DNA of 64,000 nucleotides from Monomorium pharaonis (lineage: Eukaryota > Arthropoda > Insecta > Hymenoptera > Formicidae): positions 10,028,373-10,092,372 of the forward strand of contig NC_050470.1 of assembly GCF_013373865.1 (NCBI RefSeq), written 5' to 3'. This document shows, piece after piece, positions 33,343 through 45,128 of this stretch (position 1 is its first letter; the number at the start of each line of letters is the position of its first letter). The translations under genes and the position numbers were made by a program. Below the pieces are notes generated by a model. That model saw only the letters and a list, made by a program, of their open reading frames with translations. It did not search any database and was not told where the DNA came from.

Positions 33343-34260
33343 CAGGGTGTTTGGTAAAGATTTATGCAATTTTTATAAGCAGGTAGAGCGCATTAAGCTG
33401 AACATAAAATCCTCATCGTTTTTCCATTTTCACAATAGTTAATGAGTTATAGACTTGTAAAATTTTCTGTATTAGCCCGGCCTACCGGCAAATGCAAGCT
33501 CGCCGAGCGCCCGACCGCGGCGGCCGCCCCTCCCTAGCGCTTGAACCTTGAGATTGCTAGGCGCGCGGGGGGAGTTGTTACAACAAGCGGCAATGGCTAC
33601 ACACAATGTATACGTGTACATACATATGTACAAAAAAATATCAGTTCTAATGCTTAAAGAAGCAATTACTAAATTTATTTTTTTTTAATAAATAATGATT
33701 ATTTTTAATAAAAAATTTTTTTTGGTAATAGTCTTAAATGTCGTAAACTGTCATAAATTTTAAAAAAAGCTATTATCATGTGCTCAAAAACAAATTTATC
33801 CTTCTTTAAACAACATTAGAAAATTTTATCGATTAAAATGGAAATAACAACCAAATAAAATGTTTGTTTCAACTTTATATTCTTAATAAAAATTAAATAA
33901 CGAGGATATTTATATTTTTAATAAAATTAATCCTTGTGATAGACTTATAATACACGGAAAAAACTTTATGGTAAAAATTACTCTGGTAAGTAATAAACGC
34001 GTGACAAAGAGAAATTATGAAAATTTTTATTACGTTTTTCATCAAATTACGATAATATTTACATTACTTATATGATATAATTCTCTGAAATTTCTTCTTA
34101 CAGTTCGTGGTTACTATCATAAATAATAAATCATACATAATTTTATTCTAAAATTTTCTCCGTGTAGATTTACGAATATATGAATTTATTAAATGTTTGA
34201 AAACTTATAAACAATATTTATTTAATTCAAGAAAATTTAGTATGTAATGTGTGTGTATTT

Positions 34261-34357
<97 letters not shown>

Positions 34358-35581
34358 TGTATGTACGTACATACGCGAGAAAAGAATAATCACTTTGTGA
34401 CAGGAAAATGAATAATCATTCCTTAGTTCGCGATTTTATATCACTATTATTATTCATGCTGATTACTATACAATACACGCACACGTAGAAAAATATGATT
34501 CTAGTTTTAAAAAAATCAATTATTCATTTTTAATTTTATTCTTTTTTAATAATTATCTTATTTTTAATGGTTGAAAAGAATATTCTATTGATAATAAGCA
34601 CCTCACTTTACACAAAACAAATAATGTTTAACATTTTCGTGTATGTATCACACACACACACACACACACACACATATTACATACTAAAATTTTCTTGAAT
34701 TAAATAAATATTGTTTATAAGTTTTCAAACATTTAATAAATTCATATATTTGTAAATCTACACTTAGAAAATTTTATAGTAAAATTATGTATGATTTATT
34801 ATTTATGATAGTAACCACGAACTGTAAGAAGAAATTTCAGAGAATTATATCATATAAGTAGTGTAAATATTATCGCAATTTGATGAAGAACATAATAAAA
34901 ATTTTCATAATTCCTCCTTAGCACGCGTTTACTACTTCCCATAGTAATTTTGACCACAAAGTTTATTCCGTGTATTATAAGTTTATCACAAAGATTAATT
35001 TTATTAAAAATATAAATATCCTCGTTATTTAATTTTTAATTAAGAATATAAAGTTGTAACAAACATTTTATTTGATTGTTATTTCCATTTTAATCTATAA
35101 AATTTTCTAATGTTGTTTAAAGAAGGATAAATTTGTTTTTGAGCACATGATAATAGCTTCTTTTAAAATTTATGACAGTTTACGACATTTAAGACTATCA
35201 CCAAAAAAAATTTTTTATTAAAAATAATCATTATTTATTAAAAAAAATAAATTTAGTAATTGCTTCTTTAAGCATTAGAACTGATATTTTTTTGTACACA
35301 TGTATGTACACGTACACATTGTGCGTAGCCATTGCCGCTTGTGTAACAACTCCCCCCGCGCGCCTAGCAATCTCAAGGTTCAAGCGCTAGGGAGGGGCGG
35401 CCGCCGCGGTCGGGCGCTCGGCGTGCTTGCATTTGCCGGTAGGCCGGGCTAATACAGAAAATTTTACAAGTCTATAACTCGTTAACTATTGCGAAAATGG
35501 AAAAACGATGAGGATTTTATGTTCAGCTTAATGCGCTTTACTTACTTATAAAAATTGCATAAATCTTTACCAAACACCCTG
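33343..35581. mobile_element. Palindromic element P2 (2.2 kb)
   Basis: TA-flanked ends CAGGGTGTTTGGTAAAG and complement, arms of about 1 kb, and a long GT microsatellite (34262-34356) plus a CA run (34650-34675) around the centre. It also has a GC-rich block (33475-33580, mirrored at 35340-35450). Separated from P1 by only 14 bp and from the next element by TATA. Non-coding. A lone right arm of the same family lies at 53531-54476. Confidence 0.8.
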
Positions 35582-35585
35582 TATA

Positions 35586-35847
35586 CAGGGTGTCCCAACG
35601 CATGTGGACCACCACTCGTAAAAAGGTAGAAGGGATCGAGATGAACATACAGGTCCAATATTTTCTTGGGTTAGGTCTACAAATAATCGAGATATCAATT
35701 TTTTTAATTGTGCGAATGAGAGCGCACCGCGGCGCGCCGTAAGAAGAGCCGAGCCGCTCGAGCCGTAGCGCGGCCCACTGTGTGAAGCATTGGCTGCCGG
35801 CGGCGGGGAGAAAGAGGAGAAGCGGCGCCGCTGCCTGTGCTTCGCAT
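35586..35847. mobile_element. Partial left arm of a P1-family element
   Basis: Begins CAGGGTGTCCCAACGCATG after TA and follows P1 (30691 onward) at roughly 80 percent similarity, including the GC-rich block, until GCTTCGCAT, where foldback copy 2 starts. Confidence 0.75.
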
Positions 35848-36721
35848 GGGTGACCTCTTTTTGGACACGTAACGATTGGACACCGCTCGATTGGACACGC
35901 ACGATTGGACACGGCTCGATTGGACACCGCACGATTGGACACCACACGATTGGACACCGCACAATTGGACACCGCACGATTGGACACCGCATTATTGGAC
36001 ACCGCACGATTGGACACCGCATTATTGGACACCGCATTATTGGACACCGCACGATTGGACACCGCACGATTGGACACCGCATTATTGGACACCGCAGTCT
36101 TCTAGTGAATAACATTTATATATCATATGACAGATTATCTAAGCTTAGAAATATCTGGCAGAAAAAAGCTTCGATTTGCCAGAAAAAAAATTGAATTTTA
36201 AATATCTATATACGTATTTTTAGGAGCATCTCGTTTTGCGTGGAAAGTTTCAAACCTATGTGGTGCAGAAAATGCTCGCACGCACACACACACACACACA
36301 CACACGGGGGGGTGCAAGGGGGGCCTTCGGCCCCCCCTCCCGCACCCACCCCGTCCAAGTCGCTAACCCATGCAAACTGTATTAGAAATCTGCATACACA
36401 CACGTAAATGTGTGTGTGTGTCCAATTGTACGGTGTCCAATAATGCGGTGTCCAATAATGCGGTGTCCAATAATGCGGTGTCCAATAATGCGGTGTCCAA
36501 TAATGCGGTGTCCAATCGTGCGGTGTCCAATAATGCGGTGTCCAATAATGCGGTGTCCAATCGTGCGGTGTCCAATCGTGCAGTGTCCAATAATGCGGTG
36601 TCCAATCGTGCGGTGTCCAATAATGCGGTGTCCAATCGTGCGGTGTCCAATCGTGCGTGTCCAATCGTGCGTGTCCAATCGAGCGGTGTCCAATCGTTAC
36701 GTGTCCAAACGGGATACTCCC
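35848..36721 (+). mobile_element. Foldback element FB-A, copy 2
   Basis: 874 bp, same orientation as copy 1 and nearly identical in the core. Left array 35866-36098, right array 36421-36705, ends GGGTGACCTC and the complement of GGGAGTATCCCG. Array lengths and variant order differ from copy 1 while the core is unchanged, so the arrays change faster than the core. No matching 9-bp flanks. Left flank is P1-family sequence; right flank is DIRS-like. Confidence 0.85.
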
Positions 36722-36929
36722 TATTCAAAGCCCCTCCGTCTATGATGGAGTTTTTGCAAACAAAGGGAGATAAGTTACCTGTCCCCACCAGTATCTACAG
36801 TCCTAGAACTTTTATCTACTATCTTAAGCGAGGTTGGCTCCTATTCCACATTAAATACGTACCGGTCGGCAATCTCTCTTCTCTCTTTCGACGAGGTTGG
36901 GTCTCACTCTCTAGTGAAAAGATTTTTTA

Positions 36930-37593
36930 GAGGAGTTGCGGCTCTGAAGCCTCAACGTCCAAAATATGATTTTATCTGAGATACAACCTCAGTGCTCGCG
37001 CGTTTAGCCTCTCAATATCTTCACGAGCAGCTCTCTCTCTCAAGTCCGTCTCACATAAACTAGTCACTCTTTTAGCGCTAACAACTGCTCAGAGGATGCA
37101 AACACTAGCGGCCATTCAACTTTCAAACATTATTATTGCGGACTTTCTAATTATTAAGATTCCGGCTAGACTTAAGACTTCAGGCATCGGGAAGCCCCAG
37201 CCTCTGCTCTCATTCAAGCCTTTCTCGGAGAAACCAGAGCTCTGCGTCTATTCCCTGACTAAACATTACTTAGAAATTACTAAGGATTTTCGTCAAAAAG
37301 ATTGTGACACGTTTTTTATTTCCTTACGTTTTCCGCACAAACCTGTATCCGCCCAAACATTGGGCCGATGGGTCAAGGCAGAACTGAGTTCTGCAGGAAT
37401 TGACATCTCGGTGTATTCGGCCCATTCCACACGCCACGCATCCACTTCGCTCGCTGCGAATAAGGGACTAAATGTCGACGAGATTCGTTGTACCGCGGGC
37501 TGGAGCAGATCATCCGAGGTTTTCGCCCGTTTTTACCAAAGACCGATCATTGAGAGCACTTCTTTTCAATCGGTGATCTTGAGCTCTTATTAA
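36930..37593 (+). pseudogene. Tyrosine recombinase of a DIRS-like retroelement, partial
   Basis: The catalytic Arg is in TLLALTTAQRMQTL (37070-37110), the second box is HSTRH (about 37423) and the active Tyr is in FARFYQRP (about 37528), with the R-H-R-Y order of tyrosine recombinases. The frame is open from 37021 to 37593; sequence upstream (36930-37020, DTTSVLARLASQ) continues the family in a different frame after a shift near 37030. Recombinases of this type integrate the circular cDNA of DIRS elements. A Crypton is the alternative, but RT-type flanks and repeat structure favour DIRS. Confidence 0.72.
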
Positions 37594-37837
37594 TGGAGCG
37601 GATTAAGCGTATTACTTGGTTCGCCTTAGTTGAGTGGCAGTGTTTGTGTTTCCTTGAGCGCGTATACACATATGTATATATAGATGTAATTGTATACAGG
37701 TACACTAATAGACATGATCATGAAGCCTCATATACATGTCCATTATTTCACCCTTCACAAATCTGTGCTTTAAAAATCTACACTGATATCCCCATCCGGA
37801 CGAGAAGTGCATAATTGATAGGTTGAACGAACTTACC

Positions 37838-40402
37838 ACCTCTGTGAAGTTAGCCATCCAATTTCGGCTTTATTAATTTTCACTAATTGGTATCGTTTGG
37901 TGGTTAGCCGTTCTCCTGTAATATCAAAAATAAAATTTGGGTGTGAAGTTAGCCCGACATTGTTTATTTTTGCACCAATTTTAATTTCAAGTAGCTCATT
38001 CGATTCGGAATTGTTTGGTGGTCACGAATATGCTAATGAAAACGTTTGGTGGTCAACCGTTTTCGTAGAAATTAGAAAAAACCGTTTTTGAGTATCACTG
38101 GTTTTGGTATCACTGGATATTCCCCAGATAAATATTATTTATCATACAAATTCACTTTCAAAGGCGTCAACAGATGTAAAATCGTTTGGTGGTCACGAAT
38201 AAACTAATGAAAACGTTTGGTGGTCAACCGTTTTCGTAGAAATTAAAAAAAACCGTTTTTGAGTGGCATTGTTGCAAAATTCCACAAACGAATATTATTT
38301 TTCATACAATTTCACTTTCAAAGGAGTTATTGGATGTAAAATTGTTTGGTGGACACAAATAAACTAATGAAATCGTTTGATGGTCATCCGTTTTCCTAAA
38401 AATTCGAAAAAACCGTTTACGACTGGCATCATTGTAAACTCATTAGACAAATATTATTTTTCGTACAAATTTATTTTCAAAGGCATTATTGGATGTAAAA
38501 TTGTTTGGTGGTCACGAATATATTAATGAAAACGTTTGGTGGTCAATTGTTTTCTTTAATTGCAGAAAAAATGCTGCCGAATGGCCTTGCTGTAAAACTC
38601 CCTAGAACCATTTTAATTTTTCAAGCAAATTTCGCAAAGAATTATTCAATGCGTAATCATTTGGTGGTCGCTAATTTTGTAATTAAAACGTTTGGTGGTT
38701 AATGTCGTTGTGAAAAAAAGGTAAATGACGACGTGCACGCGTTTCATGCGGATAGGTCATTACACGACATCGCGGAATTAGCGGAAAAAATTTCATTTTT
38801 TTACCAATTTCACTTTGCGAGAGATCATTCAACACGTAATCGTTTGGTGGTCGCAAATTTCATAATTAAAACGTTTGGTGGTTCGTCTCATCGTCAAAAA
38901 AGCTAAATGATTGCGTGGGACTTTTTATTAGGATTAGGTCATGTCACACTTTAGAATTTGCTAAACAAATTTTGTTTTTCTCTACCAATTTGACTTTGCA
39001 ACGGGTCATTCGATGCGTAAACGTTTGGTGATCGCGAATATCATAACGAAAACGTTTGGTGGTCATCCGTATTTGTAAAAATTCGATAAAACCATTTTCG
39101 ATTGGCATCATTGTAAACTCACTAAAAAAATATTATTTTTCATACAAATTTACTTTCAAAGGCATTATTGGATGTAAAATCGTTTAGTGGTTACGAATAT
39201 ATTAATTAAAACGTTTGGTAGTCAACCGTCTTCTTTAATATTACAGAAAAAATGCTTCCGAATGGCCTTGCGGTAAAACTCCCTAGAACCATTTTAATTT
39301 TTCAAGCAAATTTACTTCGCAAAGGATTATTCGATGCATAATTGTTTGGTGGTCGCGAATTTTATAATTAAAACATTTGGTGGTTAACCGTTTCGTTAAA
39401 AAATAAACAAAACCCGTATGCGTTCTGTAGGTGTAAATGGGTGCTCAGATTGGTCGTTTGTTGGACTCGTGTTAGCCCGGATCTATAATAGTGTAGTAAG
39501 TCTTAATTGCCATAAGGAAAATTTGCAACCACCAAACGATTACGCTTCGAATAATCCTTTGCGAAGTAAATTTGCTTGAAAAATTAAATGGTTCTAGGGA
39601 GTTTTACAGTAAGGCCATTCAGAAGCATTTTTTCTGTAATATTAAAGAAAACGGTTGACCACGTTTTTTGATTAATATATTCATGATCAACAAACGATTT
39701 TACATCCAATAATGCCTTTGAAAGTAAATTTGTATGAAAAATAATATTTGTCTAGTGAATTTACAATAATGCCAATTGAAAACGGTTTTTTCGAATTTTT
39801 ACGAAAACGGATGACCACCAAACGTTTTCATTAGTTTATTCGTAACCACTAAACGATTTTACATCCAATAACGCCTTTGAAAGTAAAATTGTATGAAAAA
39901 TAATATTCGTTTGTGGAATTTTGCAATAATGCCACTCAAAAACGGTTTTTTCTAATTTCTATGAAAACGGTTGACCACCAAACGTTTTCATTAGTTTATT
40001 CATGACCACTAAACGATTTTACATCTGTTGACGCCTTTGAAAGTGAATTTGTATGATAAATAATATGTATCTTGAGAATTTCCAGTGATACCAAAACCAG
40101 TGATACTCAAAAACGTTTTTTTCTAATTTCTACAAAAACGGTTGACCACCAAACGTTTTCATTAGCATATTCATGTCCACCAAACGATTCCGAATCGAAT
40201 GAGCTACTTGAAATTAAAATTGGTGCAAAAATAAACAATGTCGGGCTAACTTCACACCCAAATTTTATTTTTGATATTACAGGAGAACGGCTAACCACCA
40301 AACGATGAGACTGGACTACCAAAGACCACCAAACGACCACCAAAAGATACCAATTGGTGAAAATTGATAAAGCTGAAGTTGGCTGGCTAACTTCACAGAG
40401 GT
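37838..40402. mobile_element. Satellite foldback element F
   Basis: 2,565 bp with ends ACCTCTGTGAAGTTAGCC and complement, flanked by the 9-bp duplication GAACTTACC (37829-37837 and 40403-40411). The left arm holds about nine diverged copies of a ~160-bp unit, each with a pair of GTTTGGTGGT motifs about 32 bp apart (first pair 38015 and 38045). The right arm (39530-40310) holds fewer copies in inverted orientation (ACCACCAAAC). The centre is near 39420-39500. No coding capacity. Confidence 0.8.
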
Positions 40403-40702
40403 GAACTTACCTGAGTGAAGTTCAACCTTAATTATGCTATCTCGTCCAGATGGATAAATCCATCCCTCCCGTTCCCTTTGGGACAAATTTGTGTTTTTAA
40501 AGAATGATGATACAGGGATGCGCAGGCGCGGCGGGGAGACGCGCCGCACAATATCGGCAGGACACCAAAAGATTTATGCTTCAAAATTACCTGTTGTGGG
40601 TAACGCAAGGAATGCGACTACACTGATATCCATCCGGACGAGATAGCATAATTAAGATCGAACTTTACTCAGGTAAGTTCGTTCAACCTATCAATTTTCT
40701 GT

Positions 40703-41026
40703 TGATCTATTATACTCGAAGTCCAGAGTCGGGCCTCTTAAAACTATTTCCATTCCTCGTCTCGAGCTCTGCTCAGCAGTTTTGTTGGCAAGATTGTGGA
40801 GTAAGGTGTGTTCCATCCTCGAGACAAAAATCGCTAAAGTTTGTTTGTGGTCAAATTCCACGATTACGTTGCGGTGGATCGCCTCATGCTCGAGAAAATG
40901 GTCGATGTTCGTCGTAAATCGCATCGGCGAAATACAGCGGCTGACTTCAGTTTCGGATTGGCGGCACGTTTCCTCATCCAAAAATCCCGCCGATTTGCTA
41001 TCTCGGGAAGACGACCCGCTAGGTAT
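40703..41026 (+). pseudogene. BEL/Pao pol, RNase H end
   Basis: Frame starting SKSRVGPLKTISIPRLELC, then LWSNSTITLRWIA, VNRIGEIQRLT and HVSSSKNPADLLSR, the standard BEL/Pao RNase H and its downstream block. It is truncated upstream by the DIRS-like fragment and interrupted downstream by the solo LTR at 41027. The Asp of the RNase H D-S-T motif reads Asn here, which would impair catalysis. Confidence 0.8.
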
Positions 41027-43467
41027 TGCGACGTTGCTTTCCCCCGGGAACGCCAGGTCCAAGGGGGCTACGCCCAATTAAACGTACGAGAACGGTATTT
41101 TTACTAATGCTCGAGAATGCTTTCGAAGCGATAACGGTAACTTGCATACGGTATCCCCCAAATATCGGGCGAGATTGCTCTCGACACGATAGCGGTAACT
41201 TGCAAGAGCGGTATCTTCCCAATACTCTAAATTTTTGGGCGCCAGGCGCGACTTCTCGCGCCACACAATAATCAACGAGAATGCGGTAACCAACTAGAAA
41301 GCGTTACAAGTGCCGGTAGCTTTTTTAGGGAGCGTCCCAGATGCGCACAGTAATAAACGGACACCGCAGGCTGAGTGAAACGAACACAGTAACAAACGGA
41401 CACAGACCAAACGGACACAGTAATAAACGGACACAGTAACAAACGAACACAGTAACAAACGGACACAGACCAAATGCGCACAGAGTGAAACGGACACAGT
41501 AACAAACGGACACAGACCAAATGCGCACAGAGCGAAACGGACACAGTGCGAAATGGACACAGACTAAATGCGCACGGACCAAATGCACACGGACCAAATG
41601 CGCACACTGCACATGCGCACACTGCACGCGCGCCCGGACCAAATGCAATCCATGTACATTGCAAGCAGAGTAAAGTCCACATAGGTTAGCGACTTGGACG
41701 GGGTGGGTGCGGGAGGGGGGCCGAAGGCCCCCCTTGCACCCCCCCCCGTGTGTGTGTGTGTGTGTGTGTGTGTGCATGCAAAGCATTCACTGCATCACAT
41801 GGGTTTGCGACTTTCCGTGTATGCATTTGGTCTGTGCGCATGTGCAGTGTGCGCATTTGGTCTGTGTCCGTTTCGCACTGTGTCCGTTTCGCTCTGTGCG
41901 CATTTGGTCTGTGTCCGTTTGTTACTGTGTCCGTTTTGCACTGTGTCCGTTTGTTACTGTGTCCGTTTCGCACTGTGTCCGTTTGGTCTGTGTCCGTTTG
42001 TTACTGTGTCCGTTTCACTCAGCTTGCTGTGTCCGTTTATTACTGTGCGCATCTGGGACTCACCCCTTTTTTACTCCAGACGGTAGAGTGGCGTGGTTCT
42101 TATTGAGACTAAAAGTGTGGAGATGTCGGATCGAGGCAGGTCGTATAAAGACTCGGTACTCAAATTGTTAAACAATTAAATAGTATATTGTATTTCTGTA
42201 ATAGTGAAAACGGTAACAATGCCACAATGAGCTTACTCGAAGCGTCTGCATACAATTAATTCACGGATATACTTTGGTAGAGACAGAAACGAATTATAGA
42301 CACAAAAATGCGAAAACTACAGAATTGATAATATGAGGCGGGAGGCCGACGAGGCTCTCCGCTCGAACAGAGACAAAATTTATTAATCGCGGAAACAATT
42401 CGCAGTAACAATGATTCTAATCTATCTATGACTGTCGGCTCCGGCGCAGTCCGAGAGGGACGCACTCGCGTTATCAAATATTCGAGGCTGGTCGGTCCGG
42501 GCCCTCGTGCGGCCACAAAACTCTACTCTTTACTTCGAGTTACTTTACACAACAATAGCACTAACGGTATCAGATTCGGATGACCGATGTCACCAGTGGA
42601 AACGGTATCCGGTCCCGCACGAGGGTTGACCGCCTTTTCCGAACCTTACGTATTGATGGCTGCCGAGTGGTGGCCTTACAAAGTGAACGGTGTCCCGGTC
42701 TTCGAAGTCCTTAGCGGTAACTGTCGGTATCCTGGGGCTCGTCCTAGCCACAACGTATCCTGACACGGCCTGCCGAACAGTGAAGAGCCCCGGTCCCGCG
42801 CCGGCCGGCTCGAGCCGCCGCGCATGCGCGTGCTTCGATTTTCGGTCGATCCGCACGCCTCGATCTCATGCTGCGCCGCATCGCTTTTCTAATTGCCTCG
42901 TGATCCGCGCGTGACGACTTCCGCCGATGAGAGTGCTCTAGCTCTGCCATTTTCGGTTGGCCCGGCTGGCCATGCCGTGGCCGAACCGATCTGCGTGGCG
43001 GCGGTTGACAGTTTGACGGTCGCTCCCCCGGTCTGCAGTCCGGTGGCGTGCCCTCGACGTGATTCCTTCCAAAAATCTTTTATGTCGCCATGCGGTATCC
43101 TAGCTGCCACGGTTTACTTGCGGCAACGGTATCCTTGCGGCTCAGGACGGTAACAAACAGCGGGGCCTGACGCACGGCTTGGCTGAGAAACTCTTGGCGG
43201 GGCACCTCGCCTACTGTCGATTGCTCGCGATACTATTCCCCCGATGGCTGCTCCTCCTCCGTTCTCGGTACAATAAAATTAAGCCCTCACTCGGTGCCTT
43301 AGTCCTAAATACCCTAATTAATCTGACGCGGTAACACGGAAACTAGAAAAGAAAAGAAACAAAACAAAGTCGCATCTTCCTCGGCTCGGCGAGGAGGAGC
43401 CCCAAACCGACCCCCTCGGTCGGACTTACGCCCTTGTGACGAGCGCGACCGGACGCGTTACGTCACA
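41027..43467 (-). repeat. Reverse-oriented solo LTR inside BEL, with GTAT target duplication
   Basis: On the minus strand it begins TGTGACGTAACGCG and ends AACGTCGCA (TG...CA). The 4-bp duplication GTAT flanks it (41023-41026 and 43468-43471). Removing the nested FB-B element leaves about 1.7 kb. It contains many copies of CGGTATC and CGGTAAC type motifs (41090-41290 and 42550-43340), a GC-rich promoter-like part and no ORF. No internal retroelement region lies between two LTRs, so it is a solo LTR from recombination. Confidence 0.72.
41328..42065. mobile_element. Foldback element FB-B (sibling of FB-A)
   Basis: 738 bp flanked by perfect 8-bp CTTTTTTA (41320-41327 and 42066-42073). The left end GGGAGCGTCCCAGATGC and the right end GGGTGAGTCCCAGATGC (inverted) run into arrays of 15-16-bp units of two kinds, AAACGGACACAGTAAC and CAAATGCGCACAGAG. 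The core (about 41640-41830) contains the same G/C hairpin, GT run and GTTAGCGACTTGGACGGGG stretch as FB-A, in reverse. ORFs across it are repeat artefacts. Confidence 0.85.
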
Positions 43468-43471
43468 GTAT

Positions 43472-45128
43472 CGTGAATGGCGTGTCGTAGTGGCACGGTC
43501 TTGAATTTCTCAAAAGAAGCGAAAGCAAAAGATCATGACCTGAGAACGACGCGTTTATTTCGGAAACCAAGGTGCCTGAAATACGAAGGACGTCTGCTGT
43601 CGTTACTCATGTAATGATAACAAACCCGATCTCAGAGATTATTCACCGTTTTTCAAACTTAGATAAATTACGCCGAATCGTGGCCTATTGTCGGCGATTT
43701 ATCAGGCCGCGGACTTCTCAGCGGAGAGAATCAGGGACGCAATTATTGCACGAGGAAATCTCGAGTGCGTTGCACGCACTTTGTAAAATAATGCAACAGG
43801 AGGAGTTCTCAAGGGAATTAGCTCAGTTGAAAAGAGGAGTAAAGATTGATTCCTCCAGTTCACTAATTTTATTGTCGCCTTTTTTGGACAATTGCGGTTT
43901 GTTACGGGTTGGAAGTAGGCTAAGAAACGCACAATGTTCGCGCGACGTGCGTCATCCCATCCTGTTACCGAAAAGTCATCATTTTACTCGGCTTATTGTA
44001 GAACGAGAGAACGTACATAATTTGCATGCGGGGTTGCAGGGCACCGTGTCATCGGTTAAGCAAAAATTCTGGCCACTTTCGTTGCGTTCAACGACGCAGA
44101 AAATTATTAGACAATGCATTGTTTGCTTCAGATGTAAACCAATTGCGTCGGAAGCGAGGATGGGAGATTTGCCGCCTCCTCGGGTAGTGCCGTCGCGACC
44201 ATTTTTTAATTGCTGGGTTGACTACGCCGGTCCACTAACAGTGCGGGAAGGTAAACGTCGGAACGCTCGAAATACTAAGGCATACGTGTCTGTATTTGTA
44301 TGCTTAGCCACTAAGGCAATTCACCTTGAGCTGGTGAGCGACTTAACGACGGAGGCCTTCTTAGCCGCCCTTAAGCGTTTTATTTCGCGACGGGGCAAAC
44401 CATTAGCAATGTACTCAGATAACGGTACAAATTTTAAGGGAGCGTCACAACAGCTCACAGAGCTGCACGCGTTTTGCAATGCAAACGAGAGACGAGAGGA
44501 AATAAAACGTTTTTGTTGTGATTCCGAAATGTCGTGGCATTTTATTCCACCAGGCGCGTCGCATTTCGGTGGTCTATGGGAGGCGGCGATAAAGTCCGCG
44601 AAGCATCATCTTCATCGTATCGTAGGTAACGCGCATCTAACTTTTGAGGAATTGCAAACTGTTCTTTGTGAAATAGAGGCTATACTTAATTCACGTCCAT
44701 TAACGCCGCTGAGTTCTGATCCGAATGATTTAACTTATATCACACCGGGACATTTTTTGATTGGTGACGCGTTAAACGGGTTTCCGTGCCATGATTTAAC
44801 TGACGAAAATCCAAATTGACTCATACGTTGGCAAAGAGTCGAGCAGCTCCAACAACACTTTTGGAATTGGTGGAGCCGCGAATACTTAAATAATTTGCAG
44901 CAGCGGCACAAATGGAAGGAGAATAAGGGCGAGCAGCTGTCGATCGGCCGAATGGTGCTCGTGGGGCGGTCTGCAATACTACCAATGCAATGGATACTTG
45001 GCCGAGTAAGCGAGACGCATCCTGGAACCGACAGCGTCGTAAGATCGGCTACTATAATCACATCCAAGGGAAGCATCATCCGACCATTGTCCAGGCTTGC
45101 AATATTGTCGCTGGAGGAAGACAAATGA
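43472..45128 (+). pseudogene. BEL/Pao pol, integrase part
   Basis: Resumes with WHGLEFLKRSES after a TAG at 43488 and a TGA at 43536, then runs open from 43539 to 44816. Zinc domain around HNLHAGLQG and CIVCFRCK (44021-44140). Catalytic acidic residues in CWVDYAGPL (44212), MYSDNGTNF (44410) and GGLWEAAIKS (44571). A TGA at 44817 interrupts just before RWQRVEQLQQHFW, and the frame continues to 45128 with the C-terminal LVGRSAILPMQWILGRV domain. Apart from these stops, the domain content is complete. Confidence 0.87.

Larger units (their letters stand above)
36722..40695 (+). mobile_element. DIRS-like element fragment, split by a satellite foldback
   Basis: Contains a tyrosine recombinase frame (36930-37593), then a 3' region whose two halves (37594-37837 and 40403-40695) flank the inserted element F. 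The 3' region has an inverted repeat around GGTTGAAC and CATCCGGACGAGATAGCATAATT, plus a GC-rich GCGCAGGCGCGGCGGGG stretch, like the terminal/internal complementary repeats of DIRS elements. RT and gag are absent, so it is 5'-truncated at the foldback. Confidence 0.6.

Noticed and set aside
34205..34393. Poly(Thr-His) ORF
   Set aside because: Translation of a long GT/AC microsatellite; no coding evidence.
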